Shown here piece by piece: positions 31,988 through 40,976 of a DNA stretch of 64,000 nucleotides. Position 1 is the first letter of the stretch, and each line of letters starts with the position of its first letter. A program made the position numbers and the translations under genes. The notes beneath the pieces are model-generated. The model searched no databases and was not told where the DNA came from. It worked only from the letters and a program-made list of their open reading frames with translations. This DNA is from Roseihalotalea indica (GTDB taxonomy: Bacteria > Bacteroidota > Bacteroidia > Cytophagales > Cyclobacteriaceae), in NCBI RefSeq assembly GCF_022458895.1, contig NZ_JAINFL010000005.1, positions 372,001 through 436,000 of the forward strand, given 5' to 3'.

Positions 31988-32911
31988 TTAAAATACTTTT
32001 TCGTAGAGTTTCTCTTCCTGTCGTTGTTCTACCTCAGAGAAGAGGCAAAGAATTTCGTGTACGTTATTCTTTATCGTCTGAGCAATAGTGCCCGTGGGCA
32101 AGTCATTACAGTCAAGGCCAAAAGGGTCCTCGATTTCTTCGCCAATAAACTCTACTCCGGCCATGGCAAAGAACACAAACATAACCAAGGGGATTGTATA
32201 GTATTGAAATTCATCAATAAGGCCAAAAGGAAGAAAAGCACAGTAGGCGATGATGAATGTTTTAATGTATACACTATACGAAAATGGAATGGGAGTTTTC
32301 TTGATACGCTCGCAAGCTCCTAAAATATCCAGAAGCGACTGGATTTGAGGTTTCAGGTTGATCATATCACTGTCAGAAAATATCCCTTGGGTATACAGAT
32401 TCTGCGTGCGCTGAAAAATTTGCAAGACAATAAAGCTGGGCAGGTGATCTTTAGAACCGTAGATAATCTGCTCTTCGCCCGTTAGGTGAATTAATTGTTC
32501 AACCTTGGTGCCATTGCGCAAATGCTCAACCAGCGAAAGGCAAAAATTAGAAATATGCTTGGCGAAGTATTTACGATTGCTGGTATCCTCAACGGGTAGA
32601 ATGGCCTGGAACATCACAGCCAGATTGCGGCAGTTGTTCACCAGAGCTCCCCACTGTTTTCGTCCTTCCCACCAGCGATCATAGGCAGTGTTGGTACGAA
32701 AAACCAGCAGGATGCTGAGCACAATGCCAAGTAAGGAGAAGAAACCCGAAGTGAGGCGAGGCTCCCAATGCAGTATTTCTAGCATGGCAACACACACTAC
32801 CGTGGTGAACACACCTACCCATAGAACCGTCCTTAACAGTAATTGCAAAGTGTAGCTCAGATAAAAATTGCGTAATGAGCGTAACCATTGTTTGGAATTG
32901 TAACGAACCAT
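31988..32911 (-). CDS. Bestrophin-family ion channel
   Basis: A 307-residue bacterial bestrophin (UPF0187, YneE-like). MVRYNSKQWLRSLRNFYLSYTLQLLLRTVLW is the N-terminal cytoplasmic helix and first TM. SGFFSLLGIVLSILLVFRTNTAYDRWWEGRKQWGALVNNCRNLA is the family's hallmark segment. Two later TMs (SVYIKTFIIAYCAFLPFGL and FQYYTIPLVMFVFFAMAGVEFIGEEIEDPFG) complete the fold; the FIGEEIEDPFG acidic box corresponds to the calcium clasp region of animal bestrophins. Bacterial members are pentameric, mainly cation-selective channels. Length is normal. No operon partner. Confidence 0.88.
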   Translation of the reverse strand: MVRYNSKQWLRSLRNFYLSYTLQLLLRTVLWVGVFTTVVCVAMLEILHWEPRLTSGFFSLLGIVLSILLVFRTNTAYDRWWEGRKQWGALVNNCRNLAVMFQAILPVEDTSNRKYFAKHISNFCLSLVEHLRNGTKVEQLIHLTGEEQIIYGSKDHLPSFIVLQIFQRTQNLYTQGIFSDSDMINLKPQIQSLLDILGACERIKKTPIPFSYSVYIKTFIIAYCAFLPFGLIDEFQYYTIPLVMFVFFAMAGVEFIGEEIEDPFGLDCNDLPTGTIAQTIKNNVHEILCLFSEVEQRQEEKLYEKVF

Positions 32912-33006
32912 AGGTTTTGCGGAAAAGGTAGAAAGGAGGCCGGAGACAAGATAAGGGTAGTTTTGATTAACCCGGTTTTCTGTTTCCGTTTTCCGGCTTC
33001 TGTTAA

Positions 33007-34668
33007 TTATACCGTTGCTAAATACTCATGTACTAGTTTGATGGCCATAGCCCCTTCGCCTACGGCCGAAGCTACCCGGTTCATGGCATTGGCCCGCACA
33101 TCTCCGGCCGCAAAAATTCCGGGTATACTGGTTTCTAGCAGGTACGGTTCGCGCTCTAGTTTCCATACGTTTTTATCCTTGCCGTGCCGGGTAATCTCTT
33201 GTCCGGTAGCAATAAAGCCTTTTTTATTCTTCGTGATATCCAGTGTAATCCAATCAGTAAAAGGGCGGTTACCAATGAAGATGAATAACGCACCTGCTGG
33301 TACTTTTCGGCGTTCCTTATTTTCAATATTTTCCAGCACCAGGTTTTCCAGGTGATCAGACCCACAGGCTTCTACCACCACGGTTTTGCCAAGCACCTGG
33401 ATATTTTCTGTTTTATCAATCTGGTCAATCAGGTACTGCGACATGGACGAGGAGAGATCAGGCTTACGAATGGCAATGTAGACCTGATTGGCAAAGTTAG
33501 ACAGGTACATGGCCGCCTGCCCGGCTGAATTTCCCCCACCAACAATGTAAATATCCTTATCCTGGCAAGAATTGGCCTCAGTAGTAGCGGCACCATAATA
33601 AACTCCCGCTCCGGTAAAGTTATGCACTCCTGAAGCCTCCAGTTTGCGGTAATTTACTCCGGTAGCAATGATAATACTCTTAGACCGGAGCTCGTTTCCG
33701 TCGGAGAGGGTCAGGATTTTATACTGATCCTGTACCTTGATATCAGTTACCTCCAGAGGTGACAGAAACTCGGTACCCAGGCGCTTAGCCTGAGATATGG
33801 CTCGGCGGGTGAGGTCCGCACCGCTGAGCCCGTTCGGAAAGCCTAAATAATTCTCAATGCGGGAGCTGGTACCCGCCTGCCCACCCGGCGCGCGCTTTTC
33901 AACCAGCAAGGTTTTTAACCCTTCAGAACCGCCATACACCGCCGCGGCTAGCCCCGCAGGCCCGGCTCCGATAATGATCACATCGTACAACTGTTCGGTA
34001 GCCTGCACGTTCATGCCAATCTTCTCCGCTAGCTGACTAATAGAAGGGTTTACCAAATGTGATTGATCATCAAAGAAAATAGCAGGAAGATCTTTTTCCT
34101 TGATGTTGTTCATCTCCAGCAGCTCGCAGGCTTTGTCATTGTTTTCTACATCCAACCAGAGGTAAGGGATCAGGTTTCCGGCCAGAAAATCCTTTACCTC
34201 ATGTGACTTGGGTGAATACTGGTAGCCAATCACTTTTATGCCTTCATAATCAGGAATATAGTGGCTTTGCCAGTCTTCCAGCAGATCGTTCAGAATGGGG
34301 TATAGTTTTTCAGTGGGTGGGTCCCACGGCTTGGTGAGGTAATAGTCTAGCTGTACATCATTAATTGCTTTAATGGCAGCATCAATGTCTGAATAAGCAG
34401 TTAGCAACACTTTCTTGGAAGCCGGAAAAAACTCTCGGGCTTTTTGTAAAAACTCAACTCCCAGCATATCCGGCATGCGCTGGTCCGATAGAAAGACGGC
34501 AACTTCCTCGCCTTGCTTCTTCAGCTCCTGTAAGGAGTTAAGTGCTTCTTCCGAGGAGTCGGTGCTTAGTATGCGGTAGTCTTTTTTATATTCACTTCGC
34601 AGATCACGGGCAATGGCACGGATCACCTGTGGGTCATCGTCAATAGCAAAGATAATTGGGCGTTTCAT
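33007..34668 (-). CDS. Response regulator fused to thioredoxin-reductase-like flavoprotein
   Basis: A 553-residue fusion. Residues 1-125 are a receiver domain: acidic pocket D10-D12, phospho-acceptor D62 (FLSDQRMPDM), K113 (LTKPWDPP). Residues about 143-218 have a glutaredoxin-like outline (VIGYQYSPKSHEVKDFL, YLWLDVENN, LPAIFFDDQ) but no CxxC. Residues 228-553 form a thioredoxin-reductase-like flavoprotein with FAD motif IIGAGPAG (233-239), PGGQAGTSSRIENY, NAD(P) motif VGGGNSAG (376-383) and FAAGDVRANAMNRVASAVGEG. The redox-active CATC is replaced by YYGAATTEANSC (357-368). The family is known as a fused response regulator/thioredoxin reductase. The cognate kinase is almost certainly the neighbouring gene at 34988. 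Signalling output, if any, would be through flavin chemistry rather than DNA binding. Confidence 0.88.
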   Translation of the reverse strand: MKRPIIFAIDDDPQVIRAIARDLRSEYKKDYRILSTDSSEEALNSLQELKKQGEEVAVFLSDQRMPDMLGVEFLQKAREFFPASKKVLLTAYSDIDAAIKAINDVQLDYYLTKPWDPPTEKLYPILNDLLEDWQSHYIPDYEGIKVIGYQYSPKSHEVKDFLAGNLIPYLWLDVENNDKACELLEMNNIKEKDLPAIFFDDQSHLVNPSISQLAEKIGMNVQATEQLYDVIIIGAGPAGLAAAVYGGSEGLKTLLVEKRAPGGQAGTSSRIENYLGFPNGLSGADLTRRAISQAKRLGTEFLSPLEVTDIKVQDQYKILTLSDGNELRSKSIIIATGVNYRKLEASGVHNFTGAGVYYGAATTEANSCQDKDIYIVGGGNSAGQAAMYLSNFANQVYIAIRKPDLSSSMSQYLIDQIDKTENIQVLGKTVVVEACGSDHLENLVLENIENKERRKVPAGALFIFIGNRPFTDWITLDITKNKKGFIATGQEITRHGKDKNVWKLEREPYLLETSIPGIFAAGDVRANAMNRVASAVGEGAMAIKLVHEYLATV

Positions 34669-34845
34669 GGGATCAGCAGGAAGGTCTGTGGTGGTAGTGG
34701 GTTAGGTTAACATACGTTGTATGAGAACGGTAAACGGAAAAAATGGTTTGACAGATGAAGGGTTGAAGGGTTACAACAATATAATGAATAATGATTAGTG
34801 AATAATGAGTAATGATTGATAATTGGTAATAGAATAATTATTTTT

Positions 34846-34995
34846 CATCACTCATCACTCATCACTCATCACTCATCACTCATCACTCATCACTCATCAC
34901 TCATCACTCATCACTCATCACTCATCACTCATCACTCATCACTCATCACTCATCACTCATCACTCATCACTCATCACTCATCACTCATCACTCAT
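34846..34995. repeat. 7-bp tandem repeat array (CATCACT)n
   Basis: About 21.4 uninterrupted copies of the heptamer CATCACT fill 34846-34995. On the minus strand the array begins in the last two codons and the stop of the histidine kinase gene (AAT GAG TGA) and runs into the 320-bp spacer before the response-regulator gene. Imperfect relatives (AATGATTAGTGAATAATGAGTAATGATTG) flank it to the left. Confidence 0.95.
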
Positions 34996-36382
34996 TTAGG
35001 GGGAAACATAGGGTGAACTGGGTCATGCCGGGTTCAGACTTTACGCTGATTGTTGCTTTGTGCTGTTCAACGATTTTCTGAACGATGTCCAGCCCAAGGC
35101 CGCTGCCCTGCCCAACGGGTTTGGTGGTGAAGAACGGATCAAAGATGTTATCCAGGATGTCGGGGGGGATGCCGCTGCCGTTATCAATCACATCCACTCT
35201 TAGGTCGTCGTGTTCAGTATGGGTGCGGATCGTAAGGATGCCCTTATCTTCCATAGCATCAATAGCATTATCAAATAAATTAGTCCATACCTGATTAATC
35301 TCGCTCACGAAGATTGGGATTTTGGGGAGGGATTCTTGATATTCTTTTTTTACTTCTATATTCTTCTGTTTTAACTTGTGGTTGAGCATTGTCAGCGTGC
35401 TGTCAATACCTTCGTGAATATCAGCCTCTATTTTGTCGGGCGAGCGATCCATATGCGTATAAACCTTCACCGATTTAATCAGGTTAGCAATGCGCAGAGA
35501 GGCTTCTTCTATCTCACAAACCAATCGCTCCGTCGTGAGCACATTGTTAAGCCAGTTAAATATCGGTTGGGCATCTTGTCCGTCGATAATCTCAGCAATT
35601 TCTTCCAGGTCATCCAGGCTCATTCCGAACTCCACAAAGTTTTCGGCGGCCTCGTAGCCGTCCTCCCATCCCTGATCTTCCAGCCACTCAGCAATTTCAT
35701 CCTCTCGATTATTTCGTTCCATCATGGTCAGTGACTGAGAGCCATACTCATTGATCTTAGCAAAAAAGATCTCAATGACGGCATCTACCTGCTCAGGTTT
35801 CAGGCGGATGAGAATGACTCTCTTAAAATCTTCCGGGGTGTTGTGCAGGTGTTTTCGCAGAATATCCGAACTGCGGACAATGGCTGAGGTCGGATTATTT
35901 AACTCATGGGCAAGTCCGGCAGATAACTTTCCCAGGGCCAGCATTTTTTCGTTTTGCTGTTGCAGGCGAGTGAAGTCGCGCGCGCGGGTGGTCATAACGG
36001 CTACCAGGGCCTGTACCATGTCCCGGCTCACCTGTTCCATCTCAATAAAATAGTTCTTATGAAGTGCCAGAATATGCGTTTCTTCCACAGCAATGCCAAA
36101 ACCGGTGGCCTCCGTCATACGGGAATAAGGTAGCTGACCGGTGATGGTTCCGGCATCCCACTCTCCGATATCCCGAAACTGTTTTCCCTGCATCACTTTA
36201 ATGCGCAATTTCCCCTTCAGGATAATGTGCATGTTATCAATAGGGTCACCTTTACGAAACAGGTATTCATCCTCCTGCAGTGTTTTCAATTCGGCCCGGT
36301 CAAGCAACCACTGAAGGGCCGGGTCGTCAAGTTCCTTAAATGCGCTTATTTCGCGCAGGTCGGCAATGGTAGGTTTGTCCAT
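34988..36382 (-). CDS. Cyclic-nucleotide-binding-domain histidine kinase
   Basis: A 464-residue soluble sensor kinase without TM segments. Residues 10-130 form a Crp-like cNMP-binding domain ([27 protein letters not shown]). The linker carries the dimerisation helices with the phospho-acceptor His159 in [21 protein letters not shown] long helical insert (about 185-290) precedes the ATPase domain: [17 protein letters not shown] (N box), [25 protein letters not shown] (G1/F box), [15 protein letters not shown] (G2). It lies directly upstream of the receiver-flavoprotein gene on the same strand, so the two form a two-component pair. Its stop codon lies inside the heptamer array. The upstream leader consists of a dispersed composite repeat. 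Confidence 0.88.
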   Translation of the reverse strand: MDKPTIADLREISAFKELDDPALQWLLDRAELKTLQEDEYLFRKGDPIDNMHIILKGKLRIKVMQGKQFRDIGEWDAGTITGQLPYSRMTEATGFGIAVEETHILALHKNYFIEMEQVSRDMVQALVAVMTTRARDFTRLQQQNEKMLALGKLSAGLAHELNNPTSAIVRSSDILRKHLHNTPEDFKRVILIRLKPEQVDAVIEIFFAKINEYGSQSLTMMERNNREDEIAEWLEDQGWEDGYEAAENFVEFGMSLDDLEEIAEIIDGQDAQPIFNWLNNVLTTERLVCEIEEASLRIANLIKSVKVYTHMDRSPDKIEADIHEGIDSTLTMLNHKLKQKNIEVKKEYQESLPKIPIFVSEINQVWTNLFDNAIDAMEDKGILTIRTHTEHDDLRVDVIDNGSGIPPDILDNIFDPFFTTKPVGQGSGLGLDIVQKIVEQHKATISVKSEPGMTQFTLCFPLNE

Positions 36383-36388
36383 GGATTG

Positions 36389-36585
36389 ATTGCTCGATTG
36401 TTAAATGGCTGATTGTTAATTGTGTATATCACTTTTCAGCAGTTAGGCTTCGTCGTAGACTTCGGAAGTTTCGGGGCTTGATATGTTTTAAGGGGATTTG
36501 TTGCTTAAACTTCCGAAGTCTCTCCTAAAATTTCCCCTTTGTCATCTAGCATTCACCAATCTCCTCGCCCCAAACGCCTAGCACC
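36389..36585 (-). repeat. Composite intergenic repeat, copy A
   Basis: Contains the hairpin core at 36458-36520 (63 bp) bounded by GACTTCGGAAGTTT and AAACTTCCGAAGTC. On the minus strand the order is the module GGTGCTAGGCGTTTGGGG (from 36585), the core, the module TAACTGCTGAA, then the module CCATTTAACAATCGAGCAAT (ending 36389). The same modules occur in the same order on the plus strand at 41595-41905. It ends seven bases before the histidine kinase ATG. Confidence 0.8.
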
Positions 36586-36600
36586 TTGCTCTTTACCTAT

Positions 36601-37035
36601 CTAGGCCGCTACTAAGTTTTGAATTAGTTTTTTTAGTGCTTTTCGACAGCCTTTTAGTTCTTTCTTATCCAGCCCTTTCGTCATATCCTTAACCGTTTGT
36701 TTTACAACTTTAGTCAGGATGTCTTGTAGTTCGGTACCATCAGAAGTAAGCATAATTAGCTTATTGCGCCGGTCCTGTTCATCGGTAACGCGTTTTACCA
36801 ATTTTCGTTTCTCCAGATTATCAATTAAATGGGTAATACTGGCTTTATTTTTATTGGTTAGGTTAGCCAATTGTTGCTGAGTTTGCCCATCCTGTTTCCA
36901 CAAGCTATTTAAAATGGCCCACTGTTCAGCAGTTACCTGATATGCCGATAGATTTTTGGATATCTGGTTACTCATCAGACGAGAGGCTTTGCCTACCAAC
37001 GTAAGTAAGGAGTTATCGCTTTTGGCTGTTTTCAT
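36601..37035 (-). CDS. MarR-family transcriptional regulator
   Basis: A 144-residue winged-helix dimer of the MarR family. LTLVGKASRLMSNQISKNLSAYQVTAEQWAILNSLWKQDGQTQQQLANLTNKNKASITHLIDNLEKRKLVKRVTDEQDRRNKLIMLTSDGTEL contains the dimerisation helix, recognition helix (NKASITHLIDNLEK) and wing with the DEQDRRNK signature. It is divergent from the isoaspartate methyltransferase gene. A perfect 8-4-8 palindrome sits 12 nt upstream of its ATG and is the likely autoregulatory site. The ligand is unknown. Confidence 0.9.
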   Translation of the reverse strand: MKTAKSDNSLLTLVGKASRLMSNQISKNLSAYQVTAEQWAILNSLWKQDGQTQQQLANLTNKNKASITHLIDNLEKRKLVKRVTDEQDRRNKLIMLTSDGTELQDILTKVVKQTVKDMTKGLDKKELKGCRKALKKLIQNLVAA

Positions 37036-37046
37036 GGTCTGGTTGG

Positions 37047-37066
37047 ATATTAAACTGTTTTAATAT
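37047..37066. promoter_or_regulatory. Probable MarR operator
   Basis: ATATTAAA-CTGT-TTTAATAT is a perfect inverted repeat (37047-37054 with 37059-37066). It lies between the divergent MarR gene and the isoaspartate methyltransferase gene. Size and symmetry fit a MarR dimer site. Confidence 0.6.
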
Positions 37067-37131
37067 AATGCTAATTTGTTTGCGAATCAAAACAGAACCC
37101 GCAATTTTGCAGGAAGACGATAAGTACACTT

Positions 37132-37788
37132 ATGAGCAATTTTATCGATGGATATAAGCACCGGGGCATGCGCCGGGTACTAGTACAGCAGATTTACCGG
37201 AAAGGGATTCGTGATGAACGGGTATTAAGAGCGATGGAGCAGATACCTCGCCACGCATTTATGGACTCAGCTTTTGTAGAGCACGCTTATCAGGATAAAG
37301 CTTTTCAGATTGGTGAGGGGCAAACCATTTCACAGCCTTATACGGTAGCTTTTCAATCAGAATTACTTCAGGTCATTCCCGGACAGAGAATATTGGAAAT
37401 AGGCACCGGTTCTGGGTATCAATGTGCGGTGCTGGTGGCAATGGGCGCCCAGGTTTACTCTATTGAATATAATCAGGTATTGTATGGCCGGGCGAAGAAA
37501 AAGCTACGCGAGCTTGGGTATCAGGCGCACCTTTTCCATGGTGATGGCTCTAAAGGGCTGGCTTCGCATGCACCATACGATAGAATACTGGTTACGGCGG
37601 GGGCACCCATGGTACCCGAAGCGCTTACTTTGCAATTAAGACCTCATGGCAGATTGGTGATTCCAGTAGGGAACCGTGACCGACAGGAAATGCTACTTAT
37701 CTCAAAGGATAGCGAAGGTAACGTACATCAGCAATCATATGACTTTTTCAGTTTTGTGCCGTTGCTGGGAAGCCATGGCTGGACATAA
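37132..37788 (+). CDS. pcm: Protein-L-isoaspartate O-methyltransferase
   Basis: A 218-residue Pcm-type methyltransferase. The family landmarks are all present: IPRHAFMDSAFVEHAYQDKAFQIGEGQTISQPYTVAFQSELLQ (substrate pocket), ILEIGTGSGYQCAVLVAMGAQVYSIEY (SAM motif I), LFHGDGSKGLASHAPYDRILVTAGAP (motif II), and LRPHGRLVIPVGNRDRQEMLLI (motif III). It methylates isoaspartyl residues that arise in ageing proteins and so allows repair. It is cytoplasmic. It is divergent from MarR across a palindromic site; whether MarR also controls it is not known. Length is typical. Confidence 0.93.
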   Translation: MSNFIDGYKHRGMRRVLVQQIYRKGIRDERVLRAMEQIPRHAFMDSAFVEHAYQDKAFQIGEGQTISQPYTVAFQSELLQVIPGQRILEIGTGSGYQCAVLVAMGAQVYSIEYNQVLYGRAKKKLRELGYQAHLFHGDGSKGLASHAPYDRILVTAGAPMVPEALTLQLRPHGRLVIPVGNRDRQEMLLISKDSEGNVHQQSYDFFSFVPLLGSHGWT

Positions 37789-38094
37789 CCAGCGATACAC
37801 TATCAGCTGACGAAAAGGCGGAAAGAACATGGCATCCTGATGGATAAGAAGTGCAGACAAACTTCATATTCCTAAATTTGTATTTAATATATGAAAGCTT
37901 CTCACCGTTTTGTGCAATTTTGTCTAAATCAAGTATATTAACATAAAAATAATATTACTTTTTTTAGAAATAGCTTGTTGAGATGTCTATCTTACGTGGC
38001 AAATCCCACTCGCTATATGCCAGATAAGCTGGTCGCGTTAATGTTTGCTAAGTGCTTGGATATCATTATTTCGGCTTACACCCCCTCGCTAGCC

Positions 38095-40221
38095 ATGAAA
38101 TTTGTCGTTATTAGTGTGTTTCTTAGCAGTTTGTTTTTTCTTCCGCTGTCTGCTCAAAATTACCAGCAGATAGACAGTCTCTACCATCAGCTAAAGACTG
38201 CAAGCGAAGGCGAACCAACCTGGCAATTGTACAATGAGTTGGGCTGGGCCTACCGCCTTTCTCACCCCGATAGTACATTATACTACAGCAACCGGGTTAT
38301 AAAATCTGCCGCTTTACCTTCTGAAAAAGCTACTGCTCTGAACTTCCGAGGCATAGCGTATATGTACAAGGGTAAATATGCTGAGGCTTTTGCGAGCCAT
38401 CGTCAAGCGCTGGATCTTTCACTTAAAGCCGACGATTCAGTGCAGATAGCCCACTCATACAACAATCTGGGGCGTCTTTTTTTTTCTCAGGGAGATCGGG
38501 TAAAAGCATATGACTATATCACAAATGCGCTTGCTATATTTGAGGAAATAGAGGATATAAACGGGGTAGGGTATTGTTATAAAAGTCTGGTACAGCTTTA
38601 CATGCTGCAAAATGATACCCTGAAGGTGCGTACATTATTGCACAAAACCCTTAGTATCCGGCAGCAGTTAGAGGACGTTCACGGGCAAATATCCACCTAC
38701 CAGGAGTTGGCGGCCTTTCATGAGCGAAACGGGCAATTTCAGGAGGCTCATTACTATCTGGAACAGGCTATGGCTCTGAGCGATAGTTTACGAGATCAAA
38801 TCAGCATTGCTGAGACAAACCTGGCGTTAGCTAACCTGTGGCACCGGCAGTCTAATTTTGGGCAGTCTATGCGCCACCTTCATCAGGCATTGGTGGCGGC
38901 GGGTGTATCCAGTAATAAAAAAATTATCTCTGCGATTAACTTGTCATTGGCTAAAAATTATTATAGCCAGGAAATGTATAACAAGGCCCGCATCTATCTG
39001 CAGGATGTTATCGAGACTCGTAAAAGCGATGGCAATCTACATCATAAAAAAGAAGCGTATTATTACCTGGCAAAGATTTACGAATTACGGCAACAGTATC
39101 CTCAGGCCTTAGCTTTTTTTCAGCAGTATGTGGCGGCGAAAGACTCTCTGTATAATACAGATAAGGCCCTGACCATTGAACGATTGGAGAATCGGCTGGA
39201 GATGGAGGAGAAGGATAAAGAATATGAGCTACTGAAAGCGGAGGAGGCCCAAAGTCAGGAAATTATTAAGCGGGCTCAGGTTAAAAACGTAGCCCAAAAT
39301 ATAATTATAGTACTGGCAGTATCATTGCTAATTACTCTCTTTGCCTTTTATCTGCGAGTGCGACAGAAAAACAGGTTATTAGAAGTGCAAAAGGGGCAAA
39401 TTGAAAAGCAAAATCTAAAAATCATTGATCAGAATCTGGAAATCAAAAGGCAGAACCAAGCCCTTAGCAAACAAAATAAGCGTCTGGAAGAAATTGATCA
39501 GGAGAAGGATACCTTATTGGATATCGTTACTCATGATCTGAAAGCTCCCTTTAACCGAATTAGCGGTTTGGCCGACATTCTGGCAATGAACCTAACATCG
39601 GTGCCACCAGATAGTCAGCGATATATTGAGCTCATTAAGTACACCTCTCAGGATGGCAGCTCACTGGTAAATGATCTGTTAAACAGTAATGTAATTGAGC
39701 GGCGCCACACATTGAGCTTTGAAGAAATAGAGCTTCGTTCTTTTTTAGAAAAACTGATCGAGGCCTTTGAAAGTCAGACCGCTGCCAAGTCTATACGTCT
39801 GCATCTAAAAGCTGCCGAGAGCCTTACTCTCGAGACTGATACACTGTACTTGGGTCGCATACTGGAAAACCTGCTTTCTAACGCCATTAAATACTCACCC
39901 CCCCATACAAATATATACCTTACTGCCCAACCGGATGGCGAGTCTCAGGTACGGATTTCAGTAAAAGATGAAGGTCCCGGCTTCAGTGATGAAGATAAAA
40001 AGTCACTTTATCAAAAGTTTAAAACACTGAGTGCTAAACCGACAAATGGTGAAAGCTCGCACGGGCTGGGGCTGGCTATTGTAAAGATACTGGTAGATCG
40101 CTTACATTCAACGATTGAACTGGTTAGCGTGCCAGGACAGGGAAGCCTGTTCATTCTAACATTTCCTAGACTACAAACAGTGTTAGCACACCGATCGTCT
40201 AATCATGATGCCAAGGGCTAA
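38095..40221 (+). CDS. TPR-containing sensor histidine kinase
   Basis: 708 residues from the ATG at 38095, chosen because it begins a signal peptide (MKFVVISVFLSSLFFLPLSAQ); upstream in-frame codons would give an odd 40-residue extension. Residues 25-390 are periplasmic TPR repeats (for example ALNFRGIAYMYKGKYAEAFASHRQAL and AHSYNNLGRLFFSQGDRVKAYDYI). One TM follows (IIIVLAVSLLITLFAFYL, about 403-420). A coiled coil (KGQIEKQNLKIIDQNLEIKRQNQAL) leads into the HisKA domain with His480 in LDIVTHDLKAPFNRISG, and the HATPase domain with NLLSNAIKYS and KDEGPGFSDEDK, GESSHGLGLAIVKIL. No receiver domain or adjacent response regulator is visible, so it is an orphan kinase. Confidence 0.88.
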   Translation: MKFVVISVFLSSLFFLPLSAQNYQQIDSLYHQLKTASEGEPTWQLYNELGWAYRLSHPDSTLYYSNRVIKSAALPSEKATALNFRGIAYMYKGKYAEAFASHRQALDLSLKADDSVQIAHSYNNLGRLFFSQGDRVKAYDYITNALAIFEEIEDINGVGYCYKSLVQLYMLQNDTLKVRTLLHKTLSIRQQLEDVHGQISTYQELAAFHERNGQFQEAHYYLEQAMALSDSLRDQISIAETNLALANLWHRQSNFGQSMRHLHQALVAAGVSSNKKIISAINLSLAKNYYSQEMYNKARIYLQDVIETRKSDGNLHHKKEAYYYLAKIYELRQQYPQALAFFQQYVAAKDSLYNTDKALTIERLENRLEMEEKDKEYELLKAEEAQSQEIIKRAQVKNVAQNIIIVLAVSLLITLFAFYLRVRQKNRLLEVQKGQIEKQNLKIIDQNLEIKRQNQALSKQNKRLEEIDQEKDTLLDIVTHDLKAPFNRISGLADILAMNLTSVPPDSQRYIELIKYTSQDGSSLVNDLLNSNVIERRHTLSFEEIELRSFLEKLIEAFESQTAAKSIRLHLKAAESLTLETDTLYLGRILENLLSNAIKYSPPHTNIYLTAQPDGESQVRISVKDEGPGFSDEDKKSLYQKFKTLSAKPTNGESSHGLGLAIVKILVDRLHSTIELVSVPGQGSLFILTFPRLQTVLAHRSSNHDAKG

Positions 40222-40356
40222 TAGCTGACTGCATTAACATTGTGTAAGTTCTCTCTCTTATCTACCGGAACCTGTGACTGAAAGCGCCTTCGCTGAAAGA
40301 GTTGTATAATTCGCTAAAAATCATTAGATTATATTATTCAACAACCCCCTACACCC

Positions 40357-40821
40357 ATGGTCAAAAGTTATCGAGGTATTGCCCAGGAAAAACCCCGGAG
40401 AGTAAAGACTCCCTCTTTATTGGTCTCAGATTATATGGCCACTCATTTGATCACCTTCTCCCCAGATCAATGCATACAAGAAGTTGTCAAAACGCTACTA
40501 GCCCGGAAAATCTCAGGCGGTCCGGTCGTTGATGATGATCAGCAACTTATTGGCGTTATTTCAGAAGGTGACTGCCTGAAAGAGGTCGTGAAAGGTAAAT
40601 ATGATAACCTCCCCATTTTATCAGGAAAGGTGAGAGATCATATGTCCTCTAAAGTAGTTAGCATAGAATCTGAAATGAACATCTTCGAGGCGGCCAATAT
40701 GTTTCTCACTCGCCGCATCCGGCGTTTTCCCGTCATCAGAGACGGGCGGCTAGTAGGACAGGTTAGTCAAAAAGATATTATGAAAGCAGTGCTTAAACTG
40801 AAAAGCTCCACCTGGCGCTAA
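40357..40821 (+). CDS. Two-CBS-domain protein
   Basis: A 154-residue protein made of a CBS pair: SDYMATHLITFSPDQCIQEVVKTLLARKISGGPVVDDDQQLIGVISEGDCLKEVV and VRDHMSSKVVSIESEMNIFEAANMFLTRRIRRFPVIRDGRLVGQVSQKDIMKAVL. Such pairs bind adenine nucleotides and tune partner proteins. No enzymatic domain is attached. It follows the TPR kinase by 135 nt, and an AT-rich stretch with the AATGATGA/TCATCATT inverted repeat follows before the HD gene. The partner is unknown. Confidence 0.85.
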   Translation: MVKSYRGIAQEKPRRVKTPSLLVSDYMATHLITFSPDQCIQEVVKTLLARKISGGPVVDDDQQLIGVISEGDCLKEVVKGKYDNLPILSGKVRDHMSSKVVSIESEMNIFEAANMFLTRRIRRFPVIRDGRLVGQVSQKDIMKAVLKLKSSTWR

Positions 40822-40976
40822 CCCTTTTTTGTAGTAAATGGTGAATGATGAAGAGTTATAGTCATTACTCACTATTCACTCATCATTATCATGTACTTTT
40901 TTTGTCTGCAAAACGGGTGTTTTCGTTTTTATTTTTACCTTACTTCTTTCATCAAAAAGACGAAAGCAGTTTACCT

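Noticed and set aside
34846..34995. CRISPR array
   Set aside because: The repeat unit is 7 bp with no spacers; it is a simple tandem repeat.
34816..35016. Plus-strand frame of repeated SLITHHS peptides
   Set aside because: It is simply the translation of the 7-bp tandem repeat and has no start or neighbour support.
40302..40532. Plus-strand frame overlapping the CBS gene start
   Set aside because: A different frame from the clear CBS domain protein and without features.
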